From Mitsuaria sp. WAJ17 (GTDB lineage: Bacteria > Pseudomonadota > Gammaproteobacteria > Burkholderiales > Burkholderiaceae_C), in NCBI RefSeq assembly GCF_014174515.1, contig NZ_JACJUG010000002.1:124001-188000 (forward strand): a DNA stretch of 64,000 nucleotides. Direction: 5' to 3'. The position numbers were made by a program, and so were the translations under genes. This document shows, in pieces, positions 55,453-64,000 of this stretch (positions are counted from its first letter, which is position 1; each line of letters begins with the position of its first letter). Below the pieces are notes generated by a model. That model did no database searches. It worked only from the letters and a program-made list of their open reading frames with translations, and was not told the DNA's origin.

Positions 55453-56076
55453 TCAGAGTTCGCGCAGCACTGCGCGCACGGGTGAGGCACAGGCGCCGGC
55501 CAGCTTCAGGGGCAGGGCCAGCAATTCATAGTCGCCCGCGGGCACCTCGTCCAGCACCAGGTTCTCCAGCACGCGCAGGTCGGTGCGCAGCAGCTGCTGG
55601 TGGCTGTCCAGGGACTTGCTGGTGGCGGGGTCCACGCTGGGGGTGTCCAGGCCGATCAGGCGCACGCCGCGCTTGGCCAGCCAGGCCACGGTCTCCGGCG
55701 CGTAGGCGGTGAAGTCTTCGCGCCAGGTGGTGTCCGCCTGCTCGCAGGTACGCACCAGCACGCGCTCGGGCAGGCCCTCGGCCGCATGCGCCAGATGCTC
55801 GACGCGGATCAGCGGCCCGCAGCCGATGGCATGGATCACACGGCAGGGGCCCAGGTAGGCGTGGAGGTCCACCGAGGCGATGTCGGCTGCCTCGTTGGCG
55901 TAATGCAGCGGCGCGTCTGCATGCGCCCCCACATGGGGCGACAGGGTCAGCGCGCTGAGGTTCACCGGGCACTGGGGCGAGAGCCGCGCCGTCCACTGCA
56001 GGCGATAGGGCTCATCGCCAGGGAAGATGGGGGCATTCGGGTGCACCAGGGGGGAGATGTCCCAAAGCTTTTTCAT
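55453..56076 (-). CDS. kynB: Kynurenine formamidase
   Basis: A 207-residue metal-dependent cyclase-family hydrolase that deformylates N-formylkynurenine. Landmarks are WDISPLVHPNAPIFPGDEP, LSPHVGAHADAPLHY (metal His and Asp) and LIGLDTPSVDP. It starts the kyn operon and is divergent from the aminobenzoyl-CoA operon across 213 bases. Confidence 0.96.
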   Translation of the reverse strand: MKKLWDISPLVHPNAPIFPGDEPYRLQWTARLSPQCPVNLSALTLSPHVGAHADAPLHYANEAADIASVDLHAYLGPCRVIHAIGCGPLIRVEHLAHAAEGLPERVLVRTCEQADTTWREDFTAYAPETVAWLAKRGVRLIGLDTPSVDPATSKSLDSHQQLLRTDLRVLENLVLDEVPAGDYELLALPLKLAGACASPVRAVLREL

Positions 56077-56226
56077 GGGCGTCTTTCGTCAACGGCGCGC
56101 ACCTTAAGGGGCTTTGCGGGGCCGTGGTGTCGGTTAAATCCAACAGGGCCTGCCATGCGGCGCGAGGCGGCTTTGAATCCGGTCGCAACGCGGGAATGTC
56201 CGTAGTCTGGCATATCCTGAAAATAA

Positions 56227-56255
56227 TTGACACCTAAACTATCGATACCTAAAGT
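56227..56255 (+). promoter_or_regulatory. Promoter of the aminobenzoyl-CoA operon with direct repeats
   Basis: TTGACA (56227–56232), a 17-base spacer and TAAAGT (56250–56255) form a good sigma-70 promoter. Two near-identical 11-mers (ACACCTAAACT and ATACCTAAAGT) lie 15 bases apart within it, and TATCGATA is palindromic between them. These may bind the MarR regulator of the operon or a kyn regulator; the binder is not proven. Confidence 0.6.
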
Positions 56256-56289
56256 GCAGCGCAGACCAGCTTGAAAGGCGAGGGACATC

Positions 56290-58644
56290 ATGCGCATCAC
56301 CTGCATTGGAGGCGGCCCCGCGGGCCTCTATTTCGCCCTCCTGATGAAGAAGCAAAACCCGGCCCACCAGGTACGGGTTCTGGAGCGCAACAAGCCCGGG
56401 GACACCTTCGGCTGGGGCGTGGTCTTCTCGGACCAGACCCTCGCCGGCCTGCGCGAGGCCGACCCGCAGACGGCCGAGGAGATCCTCACCGCCTTCAACC
56501 ATTGGGACGACATCGACGTCCACATCCAGGGCCGCACGATGCGCTCCAGCGGCCATGGCTTCTGCGGCATTGGCCGAAAGAAGCTGCTGAACATCCTGCA
56601 GGCCCGCTGCGAGCAACTGGGCGTGGAGCTGGTCTACGAGCACGACCAGCCGGACGACGAGGGCGTCGAGGCCGACCTCATCATCGCCAGCGATGGCCTC
56701 AACAGCCGTATCCGCAGCAAGTACGCCCCGATCTACCAGCCCGACATCGACCTGCGCCAGTGCCGCTTCGTCTGGCTGGGCACCGAGAAACTCTTCGACG
56801 CCTTCACCTTCGATTTCCAGAAGACCGAATGGGGTTGGTTCCAGGCCCATGCCTACCAGTTCGACGGCACGCACAGCACGTTCATCGTCGAGGCGCCCGA
56901 TCGCGTCTGGCAGGCCGCGGGCCTGGATCGGATGGAGAAGGAGGAGGGCATCGCCTTCTGCGAGCAGCTCTTTGCCAAGGTGCTGGACGGCAAGAAGCTG
57001 ATCTCCAATGCCTCGCACCTGCGCGGCTCGGCGCAGTGGATCCGCTTCCCCCGCGTGGTCTGCAAGACCTGGGTGCACCGCCGCGCCGATGGCGTGCCGG
57101 TGGTGCTGATGGGCGACGCGGCCCATACCGCGCACTTCTCCATCGGCTCCGGAACCAAGCTGGCTTTTGAAGACGCCATCGCACTGGCCCGCGACATCGG
57201 CGAGGCGCAGGGCGAGTTGGACATGGCTCTGGCCGCCTACCAGGCCAGCCGTTCCATTGAGGTCCTGCGCATCCAGAACGCCGCGCGCAACAGCACCGAG
57301 TGGTTCGAGAACATCGAGCGCCACGCCCAGCTGCCGCCCGAGCAGTTTGCCTACTCGCTGCTGACCCGCTCGCAGCGCATCTCGCACGAGAACCTGCGCC
57401 TGCGCGATGCGTCCTATGTCGGTGGCTACGAAGCCTGGCTGGCCGAGCGCGCGGGGCTGGGCAGGCAGGCCGTGCCGCCCATGTTCACACCCTTTCGGCT
57501 TCGCGGCCTGACGCTCAAGAATCGCGTGGTGGTCTCGCCCATGGCCCAGTACAGCTGCGAGAACGGCGTGCCGGGCGAGCACCACCTGGTGCACCTGGGG
57601 GCCCGTGCCATGGGGGGCGCCGGCCTTGTGTTCGCCGAGATGACCGCGCCCAGCGAAGATGGCCGCATCACGCCTGGCTGCCCCGGTCTCTACACCAACG
57701 AGCAGCAGGCAGCATGGACCCGCATCGTCCGCTACATCCACCAGCACAGCAGCGCCAAGGTGGCGATGCAGCTGGGGCATTCGGGCGCCAAGGGTGCGAC
57801 CCGGCTGGCCTGGGATGGCATCGACCAGCCGCTGGAATCGGGTGCCTGGCCGCTGATCTCTGCCTCGCCGCAGCAGTACCTGGAGGGCGTCAGCGCCTGG
57901 TCCCGCGCGATGACGCGCGATGACATGGACCGAGTCCGCGAGGACTTCATCTCCTCCGCCCAGCGCGCCGCAGCCGCAGGCTTCGACTGGCTGGAGCTGC
58001 ACTGTGCCCACGGCTACCTGCTGTCCAGCTTCATCTCGCCGCTGACCAACCGCCGCACGGATGACTACGGCGGCTCGCTGCAGAACCGCCTGCGCTTCCC
58101 GCTGGAGGTGTTCACCGCCCTGCGCAAGGTATGGCCGCAGGACCGCCCGATGTCCGTCCGCATCTCTGCCCATGACTGGGTGGAGGGCGGCATCACGCCG
58201 GAAGACGCCGTGCAGATCGCTGCCGCCTTCAAGGCCGCGGGCGCGGACCTGATCGATGTGTCCTCGGGGCAGGTCAGCAAGGCCGAGAAGCCGGTCTATG
58301 GCCGCATGTGGCAGACGCCCTTCTCGGAGAGCATCCGCAACCGCGTGGGCATCGCCACCATCGCCGTGGGCGCGATCAGCGAGGCGGATCACGTCAACAG
58401 CATCATCGCTGCCGGCCGGGCAGACCTCTGCGCCGTGGCGCGCCCGCACCTGGCCAACCCGGCCTGGACACTGCACGAGGCCGCGAAGATCGGCTATGTG
58501 GCGGGACCGGGCCTGGATTGGCCCATGCCCTACCTCTCGGGCAAGGGTCAGCTGGAGAAAGAGTACGAGCGCCAGCGCGCCCAGGCGGCGCAAGGGGCGG
58601 GCCTCTCTGCGCTGGAACAGGCCAACCGGGCGATGGGAGTCTGA
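56290..58644 (+). CDS. 2-aminobenzoyl-CoA monooxygenase/reductase (fusion)
   Basis: A 784-residue two-domain flavoprotein. Residues 1–390 are a class A FAD monooxygenase with [11 protein letters not shown] and [16 protein letters not shown]. From about 395 an Old Yellow Enzyme-like reductase begins ([24 protein letters not shown]) with [14 protein letters not shown]. This fusion matches the Azoarcus evansii enzyme that hydroxylates and reduces 2-aminobenzoyl-CoA. It is also annotated elsewhere as salicylyl-CoA 5-hydroxylase. Adjacent kyn genes and the aminobenzoate ligase support the former. It heads the operon. Confidence 0.9.
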   Translation: MRITCIGGGPAGLYFALLMKKQNPAHQVRVLERNKPGDTFGWGVVFSDQTLAGLREADPQTAEEILTAFNHWDDIDVHIQGRTMRSSGHGFCGIGRKKLLNILQARCEQLGVELVYEHDQPDDEGVEADLIIASDGLNSRIRSKYAPIYQPDIDLRQCRFVWLGTEKLFDAFTFDFQKTEWGWFQAHAYQFDGTHSTFIVEAPDRVWQAAGLDRMEKEEGIAFCEQLFAKVLDGKKLISNASHLRGSAQWIRFPRVVCKTWVHRRADGVPVVLMGDAAHTAHFSIGSGTKLAFEDAIALARDIGEAQGELDMALAAYQASRSIEVLRIQNAARNSTEWFENIERHAQLPPEQFAYSLLTRSQRISHENLRLRDASYVGGYEAWLAERAGLGRQAVPPMFTPFRLRGLTLKNRVVVSPMAQYSCENGVPGEHHLVHLGARAMGGAGLVFAEMTAPSEDGRITPGCPGLYTNEQQAAWTRIVRYIHQHSSAKVAMQLGHSGAKGATRLAWDGIDQPLESGAWPLISASPQQYLEGVSAWSRAMTRDDMDRVREDFISSAQRAAAAGFDWLELHCAHGYLLSSFISPLTNRRTDDYGGSLQNRLRFPLEVFTALRKVWPQDRPMSVRISAHDWVEGGITPEDAVQIAAAFKAAGADLIDVSSGQVSKAEKPVYGRMWQTPFSESIRNRVGIATIAVGAISEADHVNSIIAAGRADLCAVARPHLANPAWTLHEAAKIGYVAGPGLDWPMPYLSGKGQLEKEYERQRAQAAQGAGLSALEQANRAMGV

Positions 58645-58646
58645 GT

Positions 58647-59459
58647 ATGGCGCCGTCAAACGCCTTGAACTCAAACGCCTTGGACCTGCACGGGCGCCAC
58701 GCCGTGGTGACCGGCGGCGGCAGCGGCATCGGCCTGGCCGTGGCTCGGCAGCTGCTGGTTGCCGGGGCCCGAGTGACGCTGATGGGCCGTGACGCCGGGC
58801 GCCTGGCCGCTGCCGCGCAAGACCTGACCCCGCCCGCGCTGGAGCGCCTGCACTGCGAAGTCTGCGACGTGGGCGAGGAGGCCAGCGTGCAGTCCGCCTT
58901 TGCCCGGGCCGTGGAGCGCATGGGGGCCGTGGACATTCTGGTCAACAACGCCGGGCAGGTGGGGACGGCGCCGCTGACCCGCACCAGCCTGGCCCAGTTC
59001 CAGCAGATGCTGCAGGTCAACCTCACCGGCACCTTTCTCTGCAGCCGAGAGGTGCTGCCGGGCATGCTGGCCGCTCGCCAGGGCCGCATCATCAACGTGG
59101 CCAGCACTGCGGCGCTGAAGGGCTATGCCTACGTGGCGGCCTACTGCGCCGCCAAGCACGGTGTTCTGGGCCTGACCCGCGCGTTGGCGGCGGAGGTGGC
59201 GCGCAAGGGCGTCACAGTCAACGCCGTCTGCCCGGGCTATACCGAGACGGAGATCGTCCAGCGCGCCGTCGAGAACATCCAGGTCAAGACCGGCCGCAGC
59301 GCCGGGGAGGCCCGAGCCGAGCTGGCGGCGGCCAATCCGCAGGGGCGACTGGTCCAGCCCGAGGAGGTCGCCCTGCAGGTGCTGATGCTGGCAAGCGCCG
59401 CTGCGGCCAGCATCAATGGCCAGGCCCTGGCTATCGACGGCGGCGAGTGCGTGACATGA
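58647..59459 (+). CDS. SDR-family oxidoreductase
   Basis: A 270-residue short-chain dehydrogenase with NAD(P) motif VTGGGSGIGLAV, NNAGQVG and active-site YVAAYCAAKHG (Tyr, Lys). Start at 58647 is 2 bases after the monooxygenase stop; the end overlaps the MarR gene by 4 bases. By analogy it would oxidise a 3-hydroxyacyl-CoA intermediate of aminobenzoyl-CoA degradation. Confidence 0.88.
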   Translation: MAPSNALNSNALDLHGRHAVVTGGGSGIGLAVARQLLVAGARVTLMGRDAGRLAAAAQDLTPPALERLHCEVCDVGEEASVQSAFARAVERMGAVDILVNNAGQVGTAPLTRTSLAQFQQMLQVNLTGTFLCSREVLPGMLAARQGRIINVASTAALKGYAYVAAYCAAKHGVLGLTRALAAEVARKGVTVNAVCPGYTETEIVQRAVENIQVKTGRSAGEARAELAAANPQGRLVQPEEVALQVLMLASAAAASINGQALAIDGGECVT

Positions 59460-60081
59460 GCCGGCCGCCGCGCGAACTGCACGCCCAGGCGCTGACGGCA
59501 GAGCAGGCCGAAGATGCCGTCCTGCTGGGGCCGGACCTGGAGTCCCGCGTGGTCGATGACGACCACCAGGCGCTCAAGCTCTGGCTGCGCCTGCTGGCCT
59601 GCACTACGCGCGTCGAGGACCAGATCCGCAACCGCCTGCGCCAGCAGTTCGACACCACGCTGCCGCGCTTCGACCTGCTGGCCCAGCTGGAGCGCCACCC
59701 GGAAGGCCTCAGCATGCGCGAGCTCTCGCAGCGGCTGATGGTCACCGGCGGCAACGTCACCGGCGTCGTGGACCAACTGGAGGCTGAGTCCCTGGTACAA
59801 CGCCAGCCCCATGCCAGCGACCGCCGTTCCTTCACCGTGACCCTGACACCCACCGGTCGCCGCCTCTTTCGCCGCATGGCTGCCACGCACGAGGCCTGGG
59901 TGGTCGAGCTGCTGGGAGGCTGGAATGCTGCGCAGAAGGGCGAGGTCTACGGCCTGCTGGCTCATTTGAAACTGCATCTGGCGGGTCTGGAGCAGGCCCG
60001 TCCGGCGCCCAAGCCTGGCAAGCCTGGCAAGCCTGGCGATGCGTCAGCCCCGAGCACGGCCCCGCGCCGCAAAGGAAGTCC

Positions 60082-60085
<4 letters not shown>
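59456..60085 (+). CDS. MarR-family transcriptional regulator
   Basis: A 209-residue winged-helix regulator ([41 protein letters not shown] and wing [13 protein letters not shown]). It has a C-terminal Lys-Pro-Gly repeat tail of about 20 residues made by three copies of a 9-base DNA repeat (60011–60037). Located in the operon, it probably represses it and releases on a CoA thioester, as in related aromatic-CoA systems. Confidence 0.9.
60011..60037 (+). repeat. Three 9-base tandem repeats in the MarR gene tail
   Basis: AAGCCTGGC occurs three times in tandem and encodes repeated Lys-Pro-Gly near the C-terminus. It looks like a slippage-prone, variable-length tail. Confidence 0.8.
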
Positions 60086-60933
<848 letters not shown>

Positions 60934-60945
60934 GACCACCCCCTA

Positions 60946-61010
60946 CCGGCTTAGCCGGCCCCCTCAAGGGGGCGAGACCAGAGGACCGGCGGAGCCGGAT
61001 CCTTGGTCTC
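60946..61010. repeat. REP-like set of three consecutive hairpins
   Basis: Between the hydratase and dehydrogenase genes lie three stems in a row: CCGGC/GCCGG (60946–60958), GCCCCCT/AGGGGGC (60958–60973) and a longer one, GAGACCA…TGGTCTC (60974–61010), with an inner CCGGC/GCCGG. This resembles palindromic intergenic elements of Burkholderiales. It could stabilise or attenuate mRNA between the two genes. Confidence 0.6.
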
Positions 61011-61044
61011 CACGCGGTTAGTTGTGGACTGCAAAGGATGAGTG

Positions 61045-62217
61045 ATGAATGACGATCGTGCGGCGTTGAGGCATCTGGCCTGGCCCTTTTTTGAAGAGCG
61101 TCATCAGGCGCTGGCTCGGGGCCTGGAGGCCTGGTGCGCGGAGCATCTGCAGGCGGGGCATGGGGCGGATGTCGATGCCGAATGCCGGTCGCTGGTGAAG
61201 GCGCTGGGGCAGGGCGGCTGGCTGCGGCATGCGGTCGCGGGTACGGCCCTGGGTGGCGCGGCGGAGGTGATCGACACGCGGTCGATCTGCCTGCTGCGCG
61301 AGACGCTGGCACGGCACCACGGCCTCGCGGATTTCGCGTTTGCGATGCAGGGCCTGGGCAGCGGGGCGATCTCGCTGGCGGGAACGCCGGCGCAGCGGGC
61401 GCGCTACCTGCCGCGCGTGGCGGCCGGCGAGGCGCTGGCCGCCTTTGCGCTGTCGGAGCCCGAGGCCGGGTCGGACGTGGCCGCCCTGCAGTGCAGCGCC
61501 ATGCTCGACGGCGACGACTACGTGCTCAATGGCGAGAAGACCTGGATTTCCAACGGCGGCATCGCCGACTTCTACGTGCTCTTCGCCCGCACGGGCGAGG
61601 CGCCGGGGTCGCGAGGCATCTCGGCCTTCATCGTCGATGCCGGCCTGCCGGGCTTCGAGATCGCCGAGCGGATCGAGGTGATCGCGCCCCATCCGCTGGC
61701 GCGTCTGCGCTTCACGGACTGCCGCGTGCCGCGCAGCCAGATGATCGGCTCGCCCGGCGAGGGCTTCAAGATCGCCATGCGAACCCTGGACGTCTTCCGC
61801 ACCTCGGTGGCCGCCGCGGCCCTAGGATTTGCCCGCCGCGCCTTGCAGGAGGGCCTGGGTCAGGCGCAGTCCCGCCCCATGTTCGGCGGCCGTCTGGCCG
61901 ACCTGCCGCTTGCCCAGGCCAAGCTGGCGGACATGGCCTGCGGCGTGGACAGCTCGGCACTGCTGGTCTACCGCGCCGCCTGGCAGCGCGACCAGGGCCA
62001 GGCCATCACCCGGGAGGCGGCCATGGCCAAGCTGATGGCCACCGAAACGGCGCAGCAGGTCATCGACGCCGCCCTGCAGCTGCACGGCGGGCGTGGCGTG
62101 CGCAGCGGGGAGATCGTGGAGTCCCTCTACCGCGAGATCCGCGCCTTGCGCATCTATGAAGGCGCCAGCGAGGTGCAGCAGCTGATCATCGGCCGCGACC
62201 TGCTCAAGAACGGCTGA
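61045..62217 (+). CDS. Acyl-CoA dehydrogenase of the aminobenzoyl-CoA operon
   Basis: A 390-residue FAD-dependent dehydrogenase with [31 protein letters not shown], and the C-terminal [33 protein letters not shown]. An aaagga ribosome site precedes the ATG at 61045. It is separated from the hydratase gene by a REP-like repeat but keeps the same strand and pathway. Confidence 0.92.
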   Translation: MNDDRAALRHLAWPFFEERHQALARGLEAWCAEHLQAGHGADVDAECRSLVKALGQGGWLRHAVAGTALGGAAEVIDTRSICLLRETLARHHGLADFAFAMQGLGSGAISLAGTPAQRARYLPRVAAGEALAAFALSEPEAGSDVAALQCSAMLDGDDYVLNGEKTWISNGGIADFYVLFARTGEAPGSRGISAFIVDAGLPGFEIAERIEVIAPHPLARLRFTDCRVPRSQMIGSPGEGFKIAMRTLDVFRTSVAAAALGFARRALQEGLGQAQSRPMFGGRLADLPLAQAKLADMACGVDSSALLVYRAAWQRDQGQAITREAAMAKLMATETAQQVIDAALQLHGGRGVRSGEIVESLYREIRALRIYEGASEVQQLIIGRDLLKNG

Positions 62218-62270
62218 TGCCGGCCCCACCCGATTTGCGGACGACCACACAGAACACGAGGAGACCGTCC

Positions 62271-63881
62271 ATGCATCGCAGTGCCCATATCGACACTTTT
62301 GCCCGGGACCGGCTTCCGCCGGCCGAGCAATGGCCCGAGCTGCTGTTCGAACTGCCCGCTCTGCAGTTCCCGGAACGCCTCAACTGCGCCGGCGAGCTGC
62401 TGGACGCCTGGGTGGACAAGGGGATGGGGGACAGGTCTTGCCTCATCGGAGCCCGTCACCGCTGGACTTATGCCCAGCTGCAGGGCGAGGCCAACCGCAT
62501 CGCCCATGCGCTGGTGCAGGACATGGGCGTGCATCCCGGGAATCGCGTGCTGCTGCGTGGCGGCAACTCGCCCATGCTTGCGGCCTGCTGGTTCGCCCTC
62601 CAGAAGGTGGGCGCGATCGCTGTGGCCACCATGCCTCTGCTGCGGGCCAAGGAGCTGGGGCAGATCATCGACAAGGCGCAGGTGAGCCACGCCTTGTGCG
62701 ATGCGGCCCTGAGCGAGGAACTGGTGCGGGCGCAGGCAGAGCATCCGGTGCTGCAGCGCATCGTGCACTACCACTCGGAGGCGGTCGATGGGCTGGAGGC
62801 GCTCTCGGCGAACAAGCCGGCGCGGTTCCAGAACGTGGACACCGCCTCGGACGACGTCTGCCTGATCGCCTTCACCTCCGGCACCACAGGCCAGCCCAAA
62901 GGCACCATGCACTTTCATCGGGACGTGATGGCCATCTGCCACTGCTGGCCGCCGCACTGCCTGAGGGCCGCGGCGGGCGACGTCTTCATCGGTTCGCCCC
63001 CGCTGGCCTTCACCTTCGGCCTGGGAGGGCTGGTGCTCTTTCCCATGAGTGTGGGGGCCTCCAGCGTGCTGCTGGAGAAGGCCACACCGGATGTTCTGCT
63101 GGCTGCCATCGCCCAGCACCGCGCCACCGTCTGCTTCACCGCGCCCACCAGCTACCGGGCGATGGCGGGGCAGGTGGCGCAGCATGATCTCTCCTCGCTG
63201 CGCAAGTGCGTCAGCGCCGGGGAGGCCCTGCCGGCGGCCACGCGGGCCTTGTGGAAGGAAACGACGGGCATCGAGCTGATCGACGGCATCGGTGCGACCG
63301 AGATGCTGCACATCTTCATCTCGCACGATGAGTCCGGCGCCCGGCCGGGTGCCACGGGGCGTGTCGTGCCCGGCTACCAGGCCTGCGTGCTGGACGAGGA
63401 GGGGCAGGTCTTGCCGCCAGGCTCCGTCGGCCGACTGGCGGTGAAGGGGCCGACAGGTTGCCGCTACCTGGACGACGAGCGCCAGCGCAGCTACGTGCTC
63501 AAGGGCTGGAACCTTACCGGCGACGCCTATCTGCAGGACGCCGACGGCTACTTCGTCTACCAGGCCCGAACGGACGACATGATCATCTCCGGCGGCTACA
63601 ACATCGCCGGGCCCGAGGTGGAGTCGGCCCTGCTGGCCCACCCGGCCGTGGCCGAGTGCGGCGTGATCGGCCAGCCGGACGAGGAGCGCGGGCAGATCGT
63701 CAAGGCCTTCGTGGTGCTGCGTTCCGGCCACGAGGCGGGCCCGGAACTGGCGCGCCAGTTGCAGGACTACGTCAAGGCGACGATCGCCCCCTACAAGTAC
63801 CCCCGTGCGATAGAGTTCCTGCCCAGCCTGCCGCGCACCGAGACCGGCAAGCTGCAGCGCTTCAAGCTGCGCCAGCCCTGA
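62271..63881 (+). CDS. 2-aminobenzoate-CoA ligase (benzoate-CoA ligase family)
   Basis: A 536-residue adenylating ligase. The AMP-binding loop is FTSGTTGQPKGTMHFHRD; the A5 region has GIGATEMLHIFIS, a stretch typical of the benzoate- and aminobenzoate-CoA ligase group; and the catalytic Lys is in TETGKLQRF. The ATG at 62271 follows gaggag. It would activate the anthranilate made by the kyn genes for the monooxygenase at the head of the operon. Confidence 0.9.
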   Translation: MHRSAHIDTFARDRLPPAEQWPELLFELPALQFPERLNCAGELLDAWVDKGMGDRSCLIGARHRWTYAQLQGEANRIAHALVQDMGVHPGNRVLLRGGNSPMLAACWFALQKVGAIAVATMPLLRAKELGQIIDKAQVSHALCDAALSEELVRAQAEHPVLQRIVHYHSEAVDGLEALSANKPARFQNVDTASDDVCLIAFTSGTTGQPKGTMHFHRDVMAICHCWPPHCLRAAAGDVFIGSPPLAFTFGLGGLVLFPMSVGASSVLLEKATPDVLLAAIAQHRATVCFTAPTSYRAMAGQVAQHDLSSLRKCVSAGEALPAATRALWKETTGIELIDGIGATEMLHIFISHDESGARPGATGRVVPGYQACVLDEEGQVLPPGSVGRLAVKGPTGCRYLDDERQRSYVLKGWNLTGDAYLQDADGYFVYQARTDDMIISGGYNIAGPEVESALLAHPAVAECGVIGQPDEERGQIVKAFVVLRSGHEAGPELARQLQDYVKATIAPYKYPRAIEFLPSLPRTETGKLQRFKLRQP

Positions 63882-63916
63882 GCTTCTTTCCCCAAATTGA
63901 CCGGATGGAGACCCGC

Positions 63917-64000
63917 ATGAGCCTGCCCCGCCTGTTCCGAAAGCAAGACCTGACCCCCACGTTCGCTGTCGCTGCAGCCCTGGCCCTGACGGCGCTGGCG
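63917..64000 (+). CDS. Exported protein, 5' end only
   Basis: Only 28 codons are in the window, a probable signal peptide (FAVAAALALTALA) preceded by a gatggag ribosome site. Its place after the aminobenzoate-CoA ligase suggests a periplasmic binding protein for aromatic uptake, but the visible part cannot show this. Confidence 0.6.
   Translation, partial: MSLPRLFRKQDLTPTFAVAAALALTALA

Noticed and set aside
56239..58674. An 811-codon frame antisense to the monooxygenase/reductase
   Set aside because: Third-position G+C bias opens antisense frames; the sense protein is clearly real.

Overview
The window is high-GC DNA that reads as a chromosomal segment of a Burkholderiales bacterium (Comamonadaceae, or a Roseateles/Mitsuaria/Rubrivivax-like relative). 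The basis is the Gram-negative porin type, the yicC–Ser/Thr kinase–PP2C–rph–rdgB–hemW block, serS next to tRNA-Ser, an FtrABCD-type iron system and the aerobic 2-aminobenzoyl-CoA route. No insertion sequence, prophage, CRISPR array or rRNA was seen.

Region 1 (1–10151): an amide or urea-type uptake and hydrolysis locus. It holds a porin and an amidase on the minus strand. A plus-strand operon follows with a leader ORF, two branched-chain-type permeases, two ATPases, a Tat-exported binding protein, a second amidase, an AA_synth-family protein and a GntR/FCD regulator. The porin and transporter promoters share a TGATCATAAAT element.

Region 2 (10221–23781): a minus-strand, quorum-sensing-linked biosynthetic cluster, the most novel part of the window. 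In transcription order it encodes an acyl carrier protein, two KAS III-like proteins, a MATE exporter, an AMP-forming ligase, a PLP-dependent decarboxylase, an acyl-CoA dehydrogenase, a GNAT acetyltransferase, two more KAS III-like proteins, a LuxR-type regulator split by an in-frame TGA, a LuxI-type AHL synthase and a second acyl-CoA dehydrogenase. The likely logic is activation of an amino acid onto the ACP, decarboxylation, extension by paired ketosynthases, N-acylation and export.

Region 3 (24214–36482): housekeeping genes (yicC, kinase/phosphatase pair, rph, rdgB, hemW), then an EAL–CBS–GGDEF protein, cheB–cheD–cheR, a diguanylate cyclase, a FlhG-like ATPase and a truncated haemoglobin.

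Region 4 (36686–42036): a Fur-box-preceded ferrous iron system of FtrABCD type with an OprB-family porin inserted, followed by a convergent TonB-like gene. Region 5 (42290–53080) is core: Smr protein, radC, FKBP, ispH, serS, tRNA-Ser(CGA), a periplasmic binding protein, a LytS/LytR-type two-component system, an aminopeptidase P and small ORFs.

Region 6 (53224–64000): tryptophan to central metabolism. kynB-kynU-kynA make anthranilate. A divergent operon (2-aminobenzoyl-CoA monooxygenase/reductase, SDR, MarR regulator, enoyl-CoA hydratase, acyl-CoA dehydrogenase, 2-aminobenzoate-CoA ligase, and the start of an exported protein) degrades it through CoA thioesters.
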